The position numbers and the translations under genes are program-made. Shown here piece by piece: positions 7,531-16,194 of a DNA stretch of 64,000 nt. Origin of the DNA: an uncultured Christensenella sp. (GTDB taxonomy: Bacteria; Bacillota; Clostridia; Christensenellales; Borkfalkiaceae); NCBI GenBank assembly GCA_910585235.1, contig CAJUCM010000003.1, positions 1-64,000 of the forward strand, given 5' to 3'. Under the pieces are notes generated by a model that ran no database searches, was not told where the DNA came from, and was given only the letters and a program-made list of their open reading frames with translations. How positions within the stretch are numbered: position 1 is the first letter of the stretch; each line of letters starts with the position of its first letter.

Positions 7531-8091
7531 ATGAACGCCGTTTTTACGCTAATCTTTCTCGCCTCGGCGGGACTTTGCCTCGTCATGGACGCCGACGGAT
7601 TTTTGGACGCGCTCCTTACGGGCGGGCAGAAAGCCGTCACCGTCTCCGTCTCCCTCATCGCCGTATATTGCGTGTGGCTCGCTTTTTTCAACGTCATGAA
7701 GGAGAGCGGACTTGCGGAAAAGCTCACCCGCCTCTTCTTCCCCCTCTCCAAACGGATCTTCCGTTCGGACGATAAGGAAGCGCTCTATCTTGCGACCTCC
7801 AACCTGACCGCAAACTTTTTGGGACTTCCCGGCGCGCCCACGCCGCTCGGCATTAAGGCGGTCGAAAAATTCCATGCCGCAAAAAACCGTTACGCCGCGG
7901 ATATGCTGTTCGTTCTGAACGCGACGAGCCTGCAACTCATTCCCACCACGGTCATTGCCCTGCGCGCCTCGTTCGGCTCCTCTTCGCCCGCAGATATTCT
8001 GCTACCCAGCCTGCTTGCGACCGCTTTTTCCACGCTACTCGGCGCACTCCTCGTCGCGCTGACGGCAAAACGGAAAAGGAGACGGAAATGA
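7531..8091 (+). CDS. spmA: Spore maturation protein A
   Basis: 186 residues. A membrane protein of the nucleoside-recognition (Gate) domain family with four to five hydrophobic segments; conserved stretches include the TSNLTANFLGLPGAPTPLG region near residue 95 and NATSLQLIPTTVIALR near residue 130. SpmA and SpmB act in the mother cell and are needed for spore core dehydration in Bacillus. ATG 7531 follows the sigma-E-like -10; a longer frame reaching back to 6883 is antisense to metG and is rejected. It overlaps spmB by four bases. Confidence 0.92.
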   Translation: MNAVFTLIFLASAGLCLVMDADGFLDALLTGGQKAVTVSVSLIAVYCVWLAFFNVMKESGLAEKLTRLFFPLSKRIFRSDDKEALYLATSNLTANFLGLPGAPTPLGIKAVEKFHAAKNRYAADMLFVLNATSLQLIPTTVIALRASFGSSSPADILLPSLLATAFSTLLGALLVALTAKRKRRRK

Positions 8092-8600
8092 AGTACTTCG
8101 CGCTCGTCGTTCCCGTTCTCTTTCTCGCGGTCTTTATTTTTGCGCTCTTCAAAAAAGTTAAACTGTACGACTCGTTCACGGCGGGGATCAAGGAGGCGCT
8201 CCCCCTCGCCTTTTCCCTCTTCCCCTACCTCGCGGCGATCCTCATGCTCTCCGAGCTCTTCGAGCGGAGCGGGCTTTCGGATATGATCACTTCCGCGCTT
8301 TCGCCAGCGTTCCGTTTTTTGGGGATCCCGCCCGAAATTTCAAAACTCGTTCTCATCAAGCCTTTTTCGGGAAGCGGATCGACCGCGCTATTGAGCGATA
8401 TTCTGTCAACTTACGGCGCGGACAGTCTGATCGGGCGGTGCGCCTGCGTCTCCTACGGTTCGAGCGAAACGGTTTTTTATATTTCGGCGGTGTATTTTGC
8501 AAACGTAAAAAACAAAAAACTTGCAAAGCCCGTTGCGATCGCACTGATCGCAAACTTTCTCAGCGTCGTTTTCGGGTGCTTTTTATGTCGGTTTTTATAA
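8088..8600 (+). CDS. spmB: Spore maturation protein B
   Basis: 170 residues with four transmembrane segments and the second Gate domain. The run LIKPFSGSGSTALLSDI and the following GRCACVSYGSSETVFYI are characteristic of SpmB. AAGGAGACGG precedes the ATG and the reading frame overlaps the spmA stop (ATGA), so the two subunits are coupled. Role as for SpmA: heat-resistant spore core formation. Confidence 0.92.
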   Translation: MKYFALVVPVLFLAVFIFALFKKVKLYDSFTAGIKEALPLAFSLFPYLAAILMLSELFERSGLSDMITSALSPAFRFLGIPPEISKLVLIKPFSGSGSTALLSDILSTYGADSLIGRCACVSYGSSETVFYISAVYFANVKNKKLAKPVAIALIANFLSVVFGCFLCRFL

Positions 8601-8686
8601 TATCGTTCATTCCGACTGAAAGAATATATCAAGATTTGTAATCTTTTTTATAGAAAAAAATTTTTTCAAAAATTGTCGTAAAATGT

Positions 8687-8800
8687 TTGCTCTTTGCATA
8701 CGGGTAGGCTATAATAGAATCACAAATTGATTCGCTCATAATTTTTCCCCCTTATCATATGGAAACCCTCCGAGGCGTAGCTTCGGAGGGTTTCCGCTTT
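8687..8800 (+). ncRNA. Candidate small RNA with own promoter and hairpin
   Basis: TTGCTC (8687-8692), 17-base spacer, TATAAT (8710-8715) predicts a start near 8722. No open frame or ribosome binding site follows. A weak AATCA/TGATT hairpin lies at about 8717-8731 and a 16-bp stem-loop at 8761-8795 ends the transcript, giving an RNA of about 75-80 bases. The T tract after the stem is poor (GCTTTC), so termination may be inefficient, or the hairpin may instead serve spmB or the convergent gene at 8821. Confidence 0.4.
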
Positions 8801-8820
8801 CATCCGCAATGCAAAACGGT

Positions 8821-10299
8821 TCAGTTTTTATTCCGCTTCCTAAAATCCTGCAAGGAAAACATACTTCTTGCGCCCCGCCTCAAATTGCACCCCTCCCCGA
8901 AGACGAGGAGCGCCGAATATAAAAGCCCCGGTCCGAAATTGAAGAAATGACAGTCGAGAAGGCTTGTAAAAAGCAGGGCAAGAACGCATAGCGCCGTAAA
9001 CGTTTTTTCCGCCGTGGGACGGCGGAAGAGAAGGATCCCAGTCTGCACGCGGTGGAAAACGTAGCCGATGATCATGAACACGCCCCCCGAAGCGAGGAGC
9101 TGAAAGAGCGTATTGTGCGCGCGGGGCGGCATAAAGCCCGTCTCCGCCGCGCCCTCCATCGTCGTCCACATTCCGTCCGGCTGCAATACGGTGCCGGGGG
9201 TATGATAAAAGCCCGAACCAAACCAGGGCGCCTCCAAAAATCTTTTCCAGCAGGCGCGGTATGTATCGAAGCGGAGCGAATCGTCAAACCCTGCCGCGCC
9301 GATCGAGCTGAACAGAATTTTGACGCGGTCGAAAAAGACTGCCGTCGCAATCGCCGCAACGAGCGCGAACGCCCCGAATGCGATCAGGCTCTTCCAACGC
9401 TCCCACCCCTTTGTTTTGGCTAAGACAACGACGACGCACACCGCAAATATCACCGTTCCGAACAGCATGGCGTTTCGGCTCTGCGACAGAAGCACGGCAA
9501 GATAGAATGCGATTCCGAGAAGCGCAAAGATCCAGCCCTCTTTTTTTCTGATCGCAAAATAGAACGGGGCGGGCAGACACATCGCCATAACGCAACCGAC
9601 GTTGTTATAGATCCCCCATCCCGTATAAAAACTTTCGCGGTGTACGACGGAGCCGGCGATCGCGCCGGGCATAAAATACATACCGACGATCTGAACCGCC
9701 ACGCCCGCGCCGAGCGTTAAAAACAGCATCATGCCGTAATGCCCCGGAACGTTTTTCCAATTCACGGCAAAATAGAAATAAAAATATATGGCGGCGAGGG
9801 AGACGATTTCCACAAGCGAAAAGATGACCGTTCTCTTCCCCCAATATCCGCTGAACGCGCCGCCCAAGATAAGCGCCGCCGAAAAAAACAGAAAACCGAA
9901 CGTGAGTTCGGGCGTCTTTCTTTTCCCGCCGATGAGAATAAGCGAAATCAGACGGGCAAGAAACAGAACGATATAAATGCAAATCAAAACGATGAGATGC
10001 ACCATCTGCGAAGGATCGGAAAACAGCGTCTCTTCATGTTTGCCGGGATTGTTCGCCGCGGAGATCGCCAGATAGTGGCAGGGAATGAGAACGAGGACAC
10101 CGAGCATGTCCTCATCGAATAAAAATACGGTTAAAATAAAAACGAGATAAATATAAAATACGGGCAGTTCCAAGGAGAACAACTCGGCACAGATCATAAG
10201 CAATACGTTGATCGCGAGATACCACGGAGAGCGGAAAAACGCACTAATCAGCTGCACCGCTCTGGTATCACGCAATTTGATAAATGCGTCGGTCAGCAT
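8821..10299 (-). CDS. O-antigen-ligase-like polytopic membrane protein
   Basis: 492 residues with about 12 hydrophobic helices and a large loop around residues 330-410. The loop end, PPRAHNTLFQLLASGG, matches the Wzy_C / O-antigen ligase signature (xHNxxLQ). Family members polymerise or transfer undecaprenyl-linked glycans at the outer face of the membrane; in a Gram-positive this may be a capsule, teichuronic-acid-like or exopolysaccharide polymerase. No glycosyltransferases adjoin it. ATG 10299 was chosen because a strong promoter -10 lies at 10315-10310; the upstream frame to 10338 would put the start at the -35. Confidence 0.75.
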   Translation of the reverse strand: MLTDAFIKLRDTRAVQLISAFFRSPWYLAINVLLMICAELFSLELPVFYIYLVFILTVFLFDEDMLGVLVLIPCHYLAISAANNPGKHEETLFSDPSQMVHLIVLICIYIVLFLARLISLILIGGKRKTPELTFGFLFFSAALILGGAFSGYWGKRTVIFSLVEIVSLAAIYFYFYFAVNWKNVPGHYGMMLFLTLGAGVAVQIVGMYFMPGAIAGSVVHRESFYTGWGIYNNVGCVMAMCLPAPFYFAIRKKEGWIFALLGIAFYLAVLLSQSRNAMLFGTVIFAVCVVVVLAKTKGWERWKSLIAFGAFALVAAIATAVFFDRVKILFSSIGAAGFDDSLRFDTYRACWKRFLEAPWFGSGFYHTPGTVLQPDGMWTTMEGAAETGFMPPRAHNTLFQLLASGGVFMIIGYVFHRVQTGILLFRRPTAEKTFTALCVLALLFTSLLDCHFFNFGPGLLYSALLVFGEGCNLRRGARSMFSLQDFRKRNKN

Positions 10300-10309
10300 A
10301 CCTATCCAT

Positions 10310-10338
10310 ATTATAACAGCGACGCGGACAAAATGCAA
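10310..10338 (-). promoter_or_regulatory. Sigma-A promoter, near-leaderless
   Basis: TTGCAT (10338-10333), 17-base spacer, TATAAT (10315-10310). Ten bases separate the -10 from ATG 10299. Confidence 0.7.
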
Positions 10339-10402
10339 CCCGAATCAGGATATTTTTGGGAAAACTTTTGAAAAACAGAGGTTTTAACTTTCGCACAACT
10401 TC

Positions 10403-10432
10403 TTGACGGAGCCGTCGCCTTTATGATATAAT
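10403..10432 (+). promoter_or_regulatory. Sigma-A promoter of the hybrid kinase
   Basis: TTGACG (10403-10408), 18-base spacer, TATAAT (10427-10432). The predicted leader is about nine bases with no clear Shine-Dalgarno sequence. Confidence 0.7.
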
Positions 10433-10448
10433 CAAATTTGAAAGAACT

Positions 10449-12509
10449 ATGAAAAACCATCGGAGCAGTATTATCGAACGGCTTTTGGCGCTTACGGACG
10501 CCAACGCCCTAAAAAACAACGCGGAAAACGCATTCGCAAATCAGGTCAGGGAATTCATCGACGAGATCCCCGGCGGATTTTTTATTTATTCCGCGGACAA
10601 GGACGAAAAGATCCTCTACGCCAACAGAGAACTGCTGAATATTTTCAAATGCAAAACCTTTCAGGAATTTCAGACCCTCACGGGCGGTTCTTTCCGCGGA
10701 ATCGTTCACCCCGAAGAGCTGGAAGAAGTAGAAAAGAGCATTGCAAAACAAATTGCCGAACGCGCCGACGGTTTAGACTATGTGGAATACCGCATCGTCT
10801 GCAAAGACGGCACGGTGCGGCATGTTGAGGACTACGGTCATTTCGCCCATACGGAATCGGGCGACGTGTTCTACGTATTCCTGAGCGACGCGACCGAAAA
10901 AATCACGCAACGCCTTGCGGAACGTCTGCAATGGCTCGAAGTGATCGAAGGGCTGAGCATCAACTACGATTCCATCCTCTACTACGACCCCGAAAACGAC
11001 GCCGTTCTTCCCTACCGCCTCAGCAGCCGCACAAAAGAACAGTTCCGGAAGTATCCGGACGGAAAGGGATTCGAGCGGATCATGAAGGACTACATTGCGA
11101 GTTGGGTCCATCCCGACGACCGTTCTTCGGTCGCGGATCACCTCTCCCGCACCTATATGCATCAGGTTCTGACGGACAATCCCTCCTATTACTTCAATTA
11201 CCGCTGTATCGAAAACGGAGAAACCATCCGCCTGCAACTGCGCATTGCCAACGTAGGCAAGGAAAAAACGGCGCACAAATTCGTTCTCGGCTTCCGCAGG
11301 GTTGACGAGGAAATATTGCGGGAAATCAAACAAAAGCAGGTCCTTGAAGGCGCGCTGAGAACGGCGAATCTTGCAAACGTTGCAAAAAACGCCTTTCTTG
11401 CCAATATGTCACACGATATGCGCACCCCGCTGAACGCGATCTTCGGCTTTACCCGCCTTGCAAAACAAAACCTTTCAAACGGCGGAGACGTCGGCTACTA
11501 CCTCGACCGTATCGAGGAAGCGGGAAACGAGATCCTCGAACTCACCAAAAAAGTGCTCGAAGCCTCCGAAACGCAGACGCAGGATTTTATTCTGAACGAA
11601 ACCCCGTGCGACCTTGTAAAACTTTTGGAGGATTTTTCCGATTGGGCAAAGACGGTTGCCGAAAAGAGAAATCTGCAAGTTTCTCTGAATACGGACAATA
11701 TCGAACACCGCAAAGTTCTTGCCGACCCCGATAAGATCAGCGACGTTCTGGGCGCGCTTTTAAGTAACGCCGTCAAATACAACCGCATAAACGGCAAAAT
11801 CGGGATCAAAGCGACGGAAAAAACAAACGGAACGGGGCACCTGCGCATCTACGAGATCTCCGTATCGGATACGGGAATCGGGATCAGTCCGGACGCGGTC
11901 GAGCGGATATTCGCTCCCTTCGAGAGGGAGAAAGATACCACGGAGAGCGGGATCAGCGGAGTGGGGCTCGGACTTACCATCGCAAAACACAATGCGGAGA
12001 TGATGGGCGGCAATCTGACTTTTGAAAGCGTCAAGGGACGGGGAAGCACGTTTACCCTTACGCTGAATCTGAACCTCTGCGAATCGGACGAGAGCGACGA
12101 ATCCGACAATATTCCCGAAGATCTTACGGGGCTTAAAATTCTGCTCGTCGAGGACAACGAGATCAATCTTGAAATCGCCTCCGAAATGTTGCAGAGCGCG
12201 GGCTATACGGTGGATACCGCGGAAAACGGTAAAATCGCAGTCGATAAAATCAGACGCTCCCCGGCGGGGACCTACGACGTCGTTCTCATGGACATTCAGA
12301 TGCCCGCCATGGACGGAAGAACCGCAACGGACGAGATCAGAGCGCTCGGAGGCGAACGTTCCAAAATCCCCGTGATCGCGCTCTCCGCCAACGCTTTCGA
12401 GCGGGACAAAAAACTGTCAATGGAACACGGAATGAACGCGCACCTCACCAAGCCCATGGAATTGGAACTCATTCAAAGAACGATCGCAGACATTCTGAAA
12501 AACAAATAA
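10449..12509 (+). CDS. PAS-domain hybrid sensor histidine kinase with receiver
   Basis: 686 residues, no transmembrane segment, so a cytosolic sensor. An N-terminal PAS domain spans about 35-150 (GGFFIYSADKDEKILYANRE; PAC end with FYVFLSDAT) and a second PAS-like region about 155-290. The dimerisation/phosphoacceptor helix has NMSHDMRTPLNA with His322. The ATPase domain shows LLSNAVKYN (N box), SDTGIGISP (G1) and GVGLGLTIAK (G2). The C-terminal receiver starts at LKILLVEDNEIN and has phosphoacceptor Asp615 in VVLMDIQMP plus a conserved Lys in LTKPM. No output domain is attached, so phosphate is likely relayed to an unlinked partner. Confidence 0.93.
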   Translation: MKNHRSSIIERLLALTDANALKNNAENAFANQVREFIDEIPGGFFIYSADKDEKILYANRELLNIFKCKTFQEFQTLTGGSFRGIVHPEELEEVEKSIAKQIAERADGLDYVEYRIVCKDGTVRHVEDYGHFAHTESGDVFYVFLSDATEKITQRLAERLQWLEVIEGLSINYDSILYYDPENDAVLPYRLSSRTKEQFRKYPDGKGFERIMKDYIASWVHPDDRSSVADHLSRTYMHQVLTDNPSYYFNYRCIENGETIRLQLRIANVGKEKTAHKFVLGFRRVDEEILREIKQKQVLEGALRTANLANVAKNAFLANMSHDMRTPLNAIFGFTRLAKQNLSNGGDVGYYLDRIEEAGNEILELTKKVLEASETQTQDFILNETPCDLVKLLEDFSDWAKTVAEKRNLQVSLNTDNIEHRKVLADPDKISDVLGALLSNAVKYNRINGKIGIKATEKTNGTGHLRIYEISVSDTGIGISPDAVERIFAPFEREKDTTESGISGVGLGLTIAKHNAEMMGGNLTFESVKGRGSTFTLTLNLNLCESDESDESDNIPEDLTGLKILLVEDNEINLEIASEMLQSAGYTVDTAENGKIAVDKIRRSPAGTYDVVLMDIQMPAMDGRTATDEIRALGGERSKIPVIALSANAFERDKKLSMEHGMNAHLTKPMELELIQRTIADILKNK

Positions 12510-12534
12510 AAACGCGCCGAAAGGCGCGTTTTTT
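12509..12534 (+). terminator. Intrinsic terminator
   Basis: Stem AACGCGCC (12511-12518), GAAA tetraloop, GGCGCGTT (12523-12530), T run. It sits between convergent genes. Confidence 0.85.
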
Positions 12535-12964
12535 AAGTTTCCCGTCCGAGGATCAGATCGACGGAACACCCGAACAGCTTTGCAAGTTTCATGACGTTTT
12601 CAAGAGACGGCTGGCGTTCCCCTTTGATCCACTGATAATAGCGGCTCTTCTCGATTTGCGATTCCGCAAAAATGCGCTTGGGCGTATAACCGTAAATCTG
12701 CGTAAGATAGACGATCCGCTCCGCGAGCGGCACGGGCGGATGAAAGTTGTTCCGCGTGCTTTCATATTCAAGCCCCAACAGAAAATCCGCCGAACATTGA
12801 AAACAGTCCGCAAGCCCGATCAGATTCTTGACCGTGGGAAGTTTATCTTTACGGAGATATTCGCTGATCCTGCTTTCACTGACCCCGATCCTTTGCGCCA
12901 GCGCTTTCTGGCTCAGATGATTTTCTTTGATAAGCTCGCCGAGCATTTCGGAAAAATTTGTCAT
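12533..12964 (-). CDS. Double-HTH XRE-family regulator (second copy)
   Basis: 143 residues from ATG 12964 (GGTGG five bases upstream); this makes it exactly as long as its neighbour. Two HTH modules occur: about residues 10-60 (LSQKALAQRIGVSESRISEYL) ending in SADFLLG, and about 85-143 (ESQIEKSRYYQWIKGERQP) ending in SVDLILGRET. The second module has lost part of the canonical turn. It is a tandem paralogue of the gene at 12989-13420, with which it shares the ending GRET, and is probably cotranscribed with it. The target is unknown; the hybrid kinase gene is convergent. Confidence 0.82.
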   Translation of the reverse strand: MTNFSEMLGELIKENHLSQKALAQRIGVSESRISEYLRKDKLPTVKNLIGLADCFQCSADFLLGLEYESTRNNFHPPVPLAERIVYLTQIYGYTPKRIFAESQIEKSRYYQWIKGERQPSLENVMKLAKLFGCSVDLILGRET

Positions 12965-12988
12965 TCGTCCACCGATCAAGTTTCTCAT

Positions 12989-13420
12989 TTAAGTTTCGCG
13001 TCCGAGAATGTAATCTACTCTGCGATCCAGATTATTTGCAAGACTTATAATATTTTCGAGCGTAGGATTAAATTTACCGCTTGCCCAATTGAAATAACAG
13101 CTTTTTGCAACTTTCGCGCGTTGCAAAAATTCGCTCACCGTTCCGCCGAAGTCCCCTTTCAGAACCGCGATCCGCTCGCGGAACGGCGGACAGACTCTGA
13201 AAGTGAGATTGTAGTTTTCCTCCTCTCTGCCCAACAGAAAGTCCGCGGAACGGTGAAAATAATCCGCAAGTTTTATAAGATGCCCCACCGTCGGCATACA
13301 CTTATCCCGCATATATAGGGAAATGCTTCCTTCGCTGATCCCGACTTCCGCCGCGAAAGTTTTTTGATTCATTTCCCGCTCGCCGAGCAATTCTTCCAGC
13401 CTTTCGGCAAATTTCAACAT
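12989..13420 (-). CDS. Double-HTH XRE-family regulator (first copy)
   Basis: 143 residues; GGGGAATT precedes the ATG. The N-terminal XRE domain (about residues 5-60, MNQKTFAAEVGISEGSISLY, ending SADFLLGRE) is followed by a linker and a second HTH-like module (RAKVAKSCYFNWASGKFNP, ending RVDYILGRET). The internal duplication plus the tandem gene duplication suggest regulators that contact two half-sites or heterodimerise. The upstream region contains AATTA-N7-TAATT (about 13455-13471 on the plus strand), a possible operator. Confidence 0.82.
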   Translation of the reverse strand: MLKFAERLEELLGEREMNQKTFAAEVGISEGSISLYMRDKCMPTVGHLIKLADYFHRSADFLLGREEENYNLTFRVCPPFRERIAVLKGDFGGTVSEFLQRAKVAKSCYFNWASGKFNPTLENIISLANNLDRRVDYILGRET

Positions 13421-13596
13421 AATTCCCCGTATGAAATATTTTTCTACAAATTATTTTGTCTAATTCGTTAAATTTTTACTTGCATATTTAATAAGTTGGA
13501 CTTTACAATAGCATACGCTACGCATCCGCGCGCATCTTTCCGAAAAACGGGAGGACGGTCGGAAATTCCGTATCGCAAAGCGCTTCGGCGCAAACG

Positions 13597-13628
13597 AAAA
13601 GCCGACAGAAAATTTCCGTCGGCTTTTT
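13597..13628 (-). terminator. Intrinsic terminator after the SDR gene
   Basis: Stem AAAAGCCGAC (13597-13606) with GTCGGCTTTT (13618-13627). The 13421-13596 stretch upstream of it contains the promoter region of the double-HTH pair and no other gene that I can see. Confidence 0.65.
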
Positions 13629-13650
13629 GATTTACCGTTTTTTTACGTTC

Positions 13651-14550
13651 TTATTTTTGGTTGAATTTCCGCATGACCATGCGGTCAACGAATTGGGAAG
13701 GCAGAAGCCTGTTGATAAAGCGCACCATTCCGTTTTTTGCGCCCACCGACATGACGGGCGGGGGATTTTTGCGTTCGGCAAGTTTTACGATCGCCCCCGC
13801 GACGAGCGAAACGCTCATGCCGCCCTGTTCCATATTCGCAAGCGCCGCCGACGCTTTTTTGACGTTGCCCTCGTAGTCGGTCGCCTCGTCCCTGTAAATC
13901 ATGCGGTTGTAGGTGAAATCGGTCGCCGTTCCGCCCGGCAACAGCGCGCTCACGCGCACGCCGCGCCCTTTGAGCTCCATATTCGCTTCCCGCGCAAGCA
14001 TGACGAGCGCCGCCTTGGACGCGGAATAGAACCCGTCGTACGGAATGGGAATATCTCCGCCCAAAGACCCGACCAGAACCACGCGCCCGCCCTTCTTTTT
14101 GAGATAGGGAAGCGCCGCCTTGATCGCTTCGATCGCGCCGAAATAGTTGACCTCGAAGAGGTATCTGTAATCCCCGCTTCTGGCGTGTTCGAGGGGCGCG
14201 GACATCGAAAAGCCCGCCGAATAGATCAAGAGATCGATCCCGCCGTTTTCCGCCGCGTCCGAGATCGCCCTTTTCAGTTCCCCTTCCTGCGCCGCGTCCG
14301 CGGAGATCGACTTGACCTTTTCTCCCTTGCAGGGCGTGCGCGAAATATTCACGACGCGGTAGCCCCTCGAAGCGAGCATCAGCGCGGATTCCCTGCCGAT
14401 CCCCGACGACGCGCCGATAATGACCGCCGTTTTATACGGCGTTTTTTCGACCGCCTTCACTGCGACCGCGGGTTTTTCCCCGATCACTTCCGTAACTTTT
14501 TCGCTTTTTTCCACGGTGACTTCCCGCACCCGATCCTCGTTTCTTTTCAT
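13651..14550 (-). CDS. Short-chain dehydrogenase/reductase
   Basis: 299 residues from ATG 14550. After a charged 40-residue N-terminal extension (rich in E, K and V) the Rossmann fold starts at VIIGASSGIGRESALML. NISRTP follows the second strand, an NAG-type strand is replaced by YSAGFS, Ser in GSLGG and the catalytic YSASK complete a classical SDR active site. The substrate is unknown; residue Arg after the second strand suggests NADP(H). The upstream in-frame start at 14619 would overlap the ZIP transporter gene and lacks a ribosome site. It follows the ZIP gene by 55 bases, probably in one operon. Confidence 0.85.
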   Translation of the reverse strand: MKRNEDRVREVTVEKSEKVTEVIGEKPAVAVKAVEKTPYKTAVIIGASSGIGRESALMLASRGYRVVNISRTPCKGEKVKSISADAAQEGELKRAISDAAENGGIDLLIYSAGFSMSAPLEHARSGDYRYLFEVNYFGAIEAIKAALPYLKKKGGRVVLVGSLGGDIPIPYDGFYSASKAALVMLAREANMELKGRGVRVSALLPGGTATDFTYNRMIYRDEATDYEGNVKKASAALANMEQGGMSVSLVAGAIVKLAERKNPPPVMSVGAKNGMVRFINRLLPSQFVDRMVMRKFNQK

Positions 14551-14605
14551 AGCAAACCGATTTTTGCCATATCGGCGGGAAAATATACATGAATCCTGAA
14601 ATTTA

Positions 14606-15388
14606 TTATCCCAGCGCAACGTCGAGGATCATCATGAGGCAGAACCCTGCGATAAGACCCGCGCTTGCCACCGTCTTATTGCCCGCAAAACATTCGGGAA
14701 TGAGTTCGGAACAGACGACCGCGATCATTGCGCCCGCGGAAAAGGCGAGCGCCCAGGGAAGCACGCCGCCGATCGCCGTCGCCGCAAGCGCGCCAAGGAT
14801 ACAGGCGGGAATTTCGATCGCGCCCGAACCTTGGGAAAAAAGAAAACTTCTCAAAGGGCTCATGCCCTTTGCGCGGAGCGGGAACGCGACGCACATCCCC
14901 TCCGGAAAGTTCTGTACGGCGATCCCCACGGCAAGCAGAAAGGCGGACAGCACGCCGCCCGAAGCAGCGGTTGCGGAGGCGGAGACCGCAAACGCCACCC
15001 CCACGGACATTCCCTCCGGAATATTGTGAAGGGTCACCGCAAGAAACAGGAGCGCGTTCTTTTTATCCCCGATCGCGCGGAAAGAGAGTTTCGAGCGGGA
15101 GAGCGCAAGATCGCTCAGCACAATGAACGCGCCGCCGAGCGCAAACCCCACAGTGACCGTTATGTATGCGGGAACGGATCCCTCGTGTTCGATCGCGGGC
15201 AACAGCAGAGAAAAGAAACTTGCCGCAATCATGATCCCCGCCGCAAGCCCCGTGAGCGCGGTCAGCAGGGTCTGATTGATTTTTTTTGAAAAAAACACGA
15301 ACAGCGCACCGAACGCCGTCATTGCGTACATCATGAGCGAAGCCAAAAGCGCCTGCGCCCACACGTCCAACGTATTAAACCATTGCAT
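14606..15388 (-). CDS. ZIP-family metal transporter
   Basis: 260 residues, eight predicted transmembrane helices. The signature motifs HNIPEGMSVGV (TM4) and VQNFPEGMCVAFPL (TM5) form the binuclear metal site of GufA/ZupT-type ZIP transporters, which import zinc or other divalent cations. A third metal-site region ELIPECF lies in TM7. CGGAGGC precedes the ATG well. No Zur- or MntR-like box could be recognised upstream. Confidence 0.92.
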   Translation of the reverse strand: MQWFNTLDVWAQALLASLMMYAMTAFGALFVFFSKKINQTLLTALTGLAAGIMIAASFFSLLLPAIEHEGSVPAYITVTVGFALGGAFIVLSDLALSRSKLSFRAIGDKKNALLFLAVTLHNIPEGMSVGVAFAVSASATAASGGVLSAFLLAVGIAVQNFPEGMCVAFPLRAKGMSPLRSFLFSQGSGAIEIPACILGALAATAIGGVLPWALAFSAGAMIAVVCSELIPECFAGNKTVASAGLIAGFCLMMILDVALG

Positions 15389-15523
15389 TTGTAAAGCCTC
15401 CGACCGCGCCGCAACGCAAAAACGCGCACGGGGCAGTCATTTCATCTTATGCTTTACCGTTCGGATTTGTTTTCAGTCGCCGAAAAACCGACCGCCGTTT
15501 CCGTAAAAATTTGCAAAAGTATC

Positions 15524-15552
15524 TTGACACGGGAAAGGGTAAGTATTATAAT
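15524..15552 (+). promoter_or_regulatory. Consensus sigma-A promoter
   Basis: TTGACA (15524-15529), 17-base spacer, TATAAT (15547-15552): perfect consensus, so the small membrane protein downstream is probably highly expressed. Confidence 0.85.
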
Positions 15553-15584
15553 AATGACAACTATATAAAATTTGGGGGGATTTT

Positions 15585-16046
15585 ATGGTTGCACTCGGTG
15601 TCGTCACTCTATTGTTGACCTCTTACATGATGGTCTTTTACGCCTATCTTGCAAAGCATACCGACCGTGACGTTTCCTTTTTCATGAGCGTAGGGATCAT
15701 TTCCATCTTCATGAATCTGTGTACGAACGCAGGCGGGAACTTCGGGATCGCATGGGCGTACTTCGTGATCGCGCTCGCGTTTATCGCGCTCGGCTTTGCG
15801 GTGAGCAAATCGGGATCCGTCGCGTTCTACACTTCGATCGGTCCTTGGTTCAAAACGCAGTTCTCCGATCTGAAATCGGCGGGATTCAATACGCTTTCCG
15901 CCGTCGTCTTTCCCGCGGGGATCGCGCTCTTCTTTGCGAACTACAAAAAAGACCGCGCCTTTGCCAACGCCTGCGGAAAGGCGTCGCTCTGGGGGATCCT
16001 TTTATGGGGACTTCTCCTCTGGGCGATTTTGGGACTCGTTCTTTAA
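15585..16046 (+). CDS. Uncharacterised small polytopic membrane protein
   Basis: 153 residues with four to five hydrophobic helices (about 3-22, 32-52, 56-76, 104-120 and 131-151) and very few charged residues. A GGGGGG ribosome site and a consensus promoter support real and strong expression. No family is recognised. Monocistronic with its own terminator. Confidence 0.8.
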   Translation: MVALGVVTLLLTSYMMVFYAYLAKHTDRDVSFFMSVGIISIFMNLCTNAGGNFGIAWAYFVIALAFIALGFAVSKSGSVAFYTSIGPWFKTQFSDLKSAGFNTLSAVVFPAGIALFFANYKKDRAFANACGKASLWGILLWGLLLWAILGLVL

Positions 16047-16060
16047 TTCAACCGTACATA

Positions 16061-16092
16061 AAAACTCCCGCGCTTGTTGCGCGGGAGTTTTT
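16061..16092 (+). terminator. Intrinsic terminator
   Basis: Stem AAAACTCCCGCGC (16061-16073) with GCGCGGGAGTTTT (16079-16091). Confidence 0.9.
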
Positions 16093-16111
16093 GTTATACC
16101 GCATACGGTTT

Positions 16112-16192
16112 ACGGCGTGTCGGAGACGCCACGCCCTACGATTATACGAACCCCCGTTTTTCCCTTAGGGCACGACGTCCGCGGCGTGCCGC
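16112..16192. repeat. Dispersed palindromic intergenic repeat, copy 1
   Basis: Left block 16112-16140 (ACGGCGTGTCGG, then GACGCCACGCCCTACG) and right block 16166-16192 (TAGGGCACGACG, then CGCGGCGTGCCGC) flank a 25-base core. Inner ends GCCCTA and TAGGGC are complementary. The same two blocks occur at 25688-25788 around a different core. It fills the gap between two convergent genes. Confidence 0.75.
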
Positions 16193-16194
16193 TT

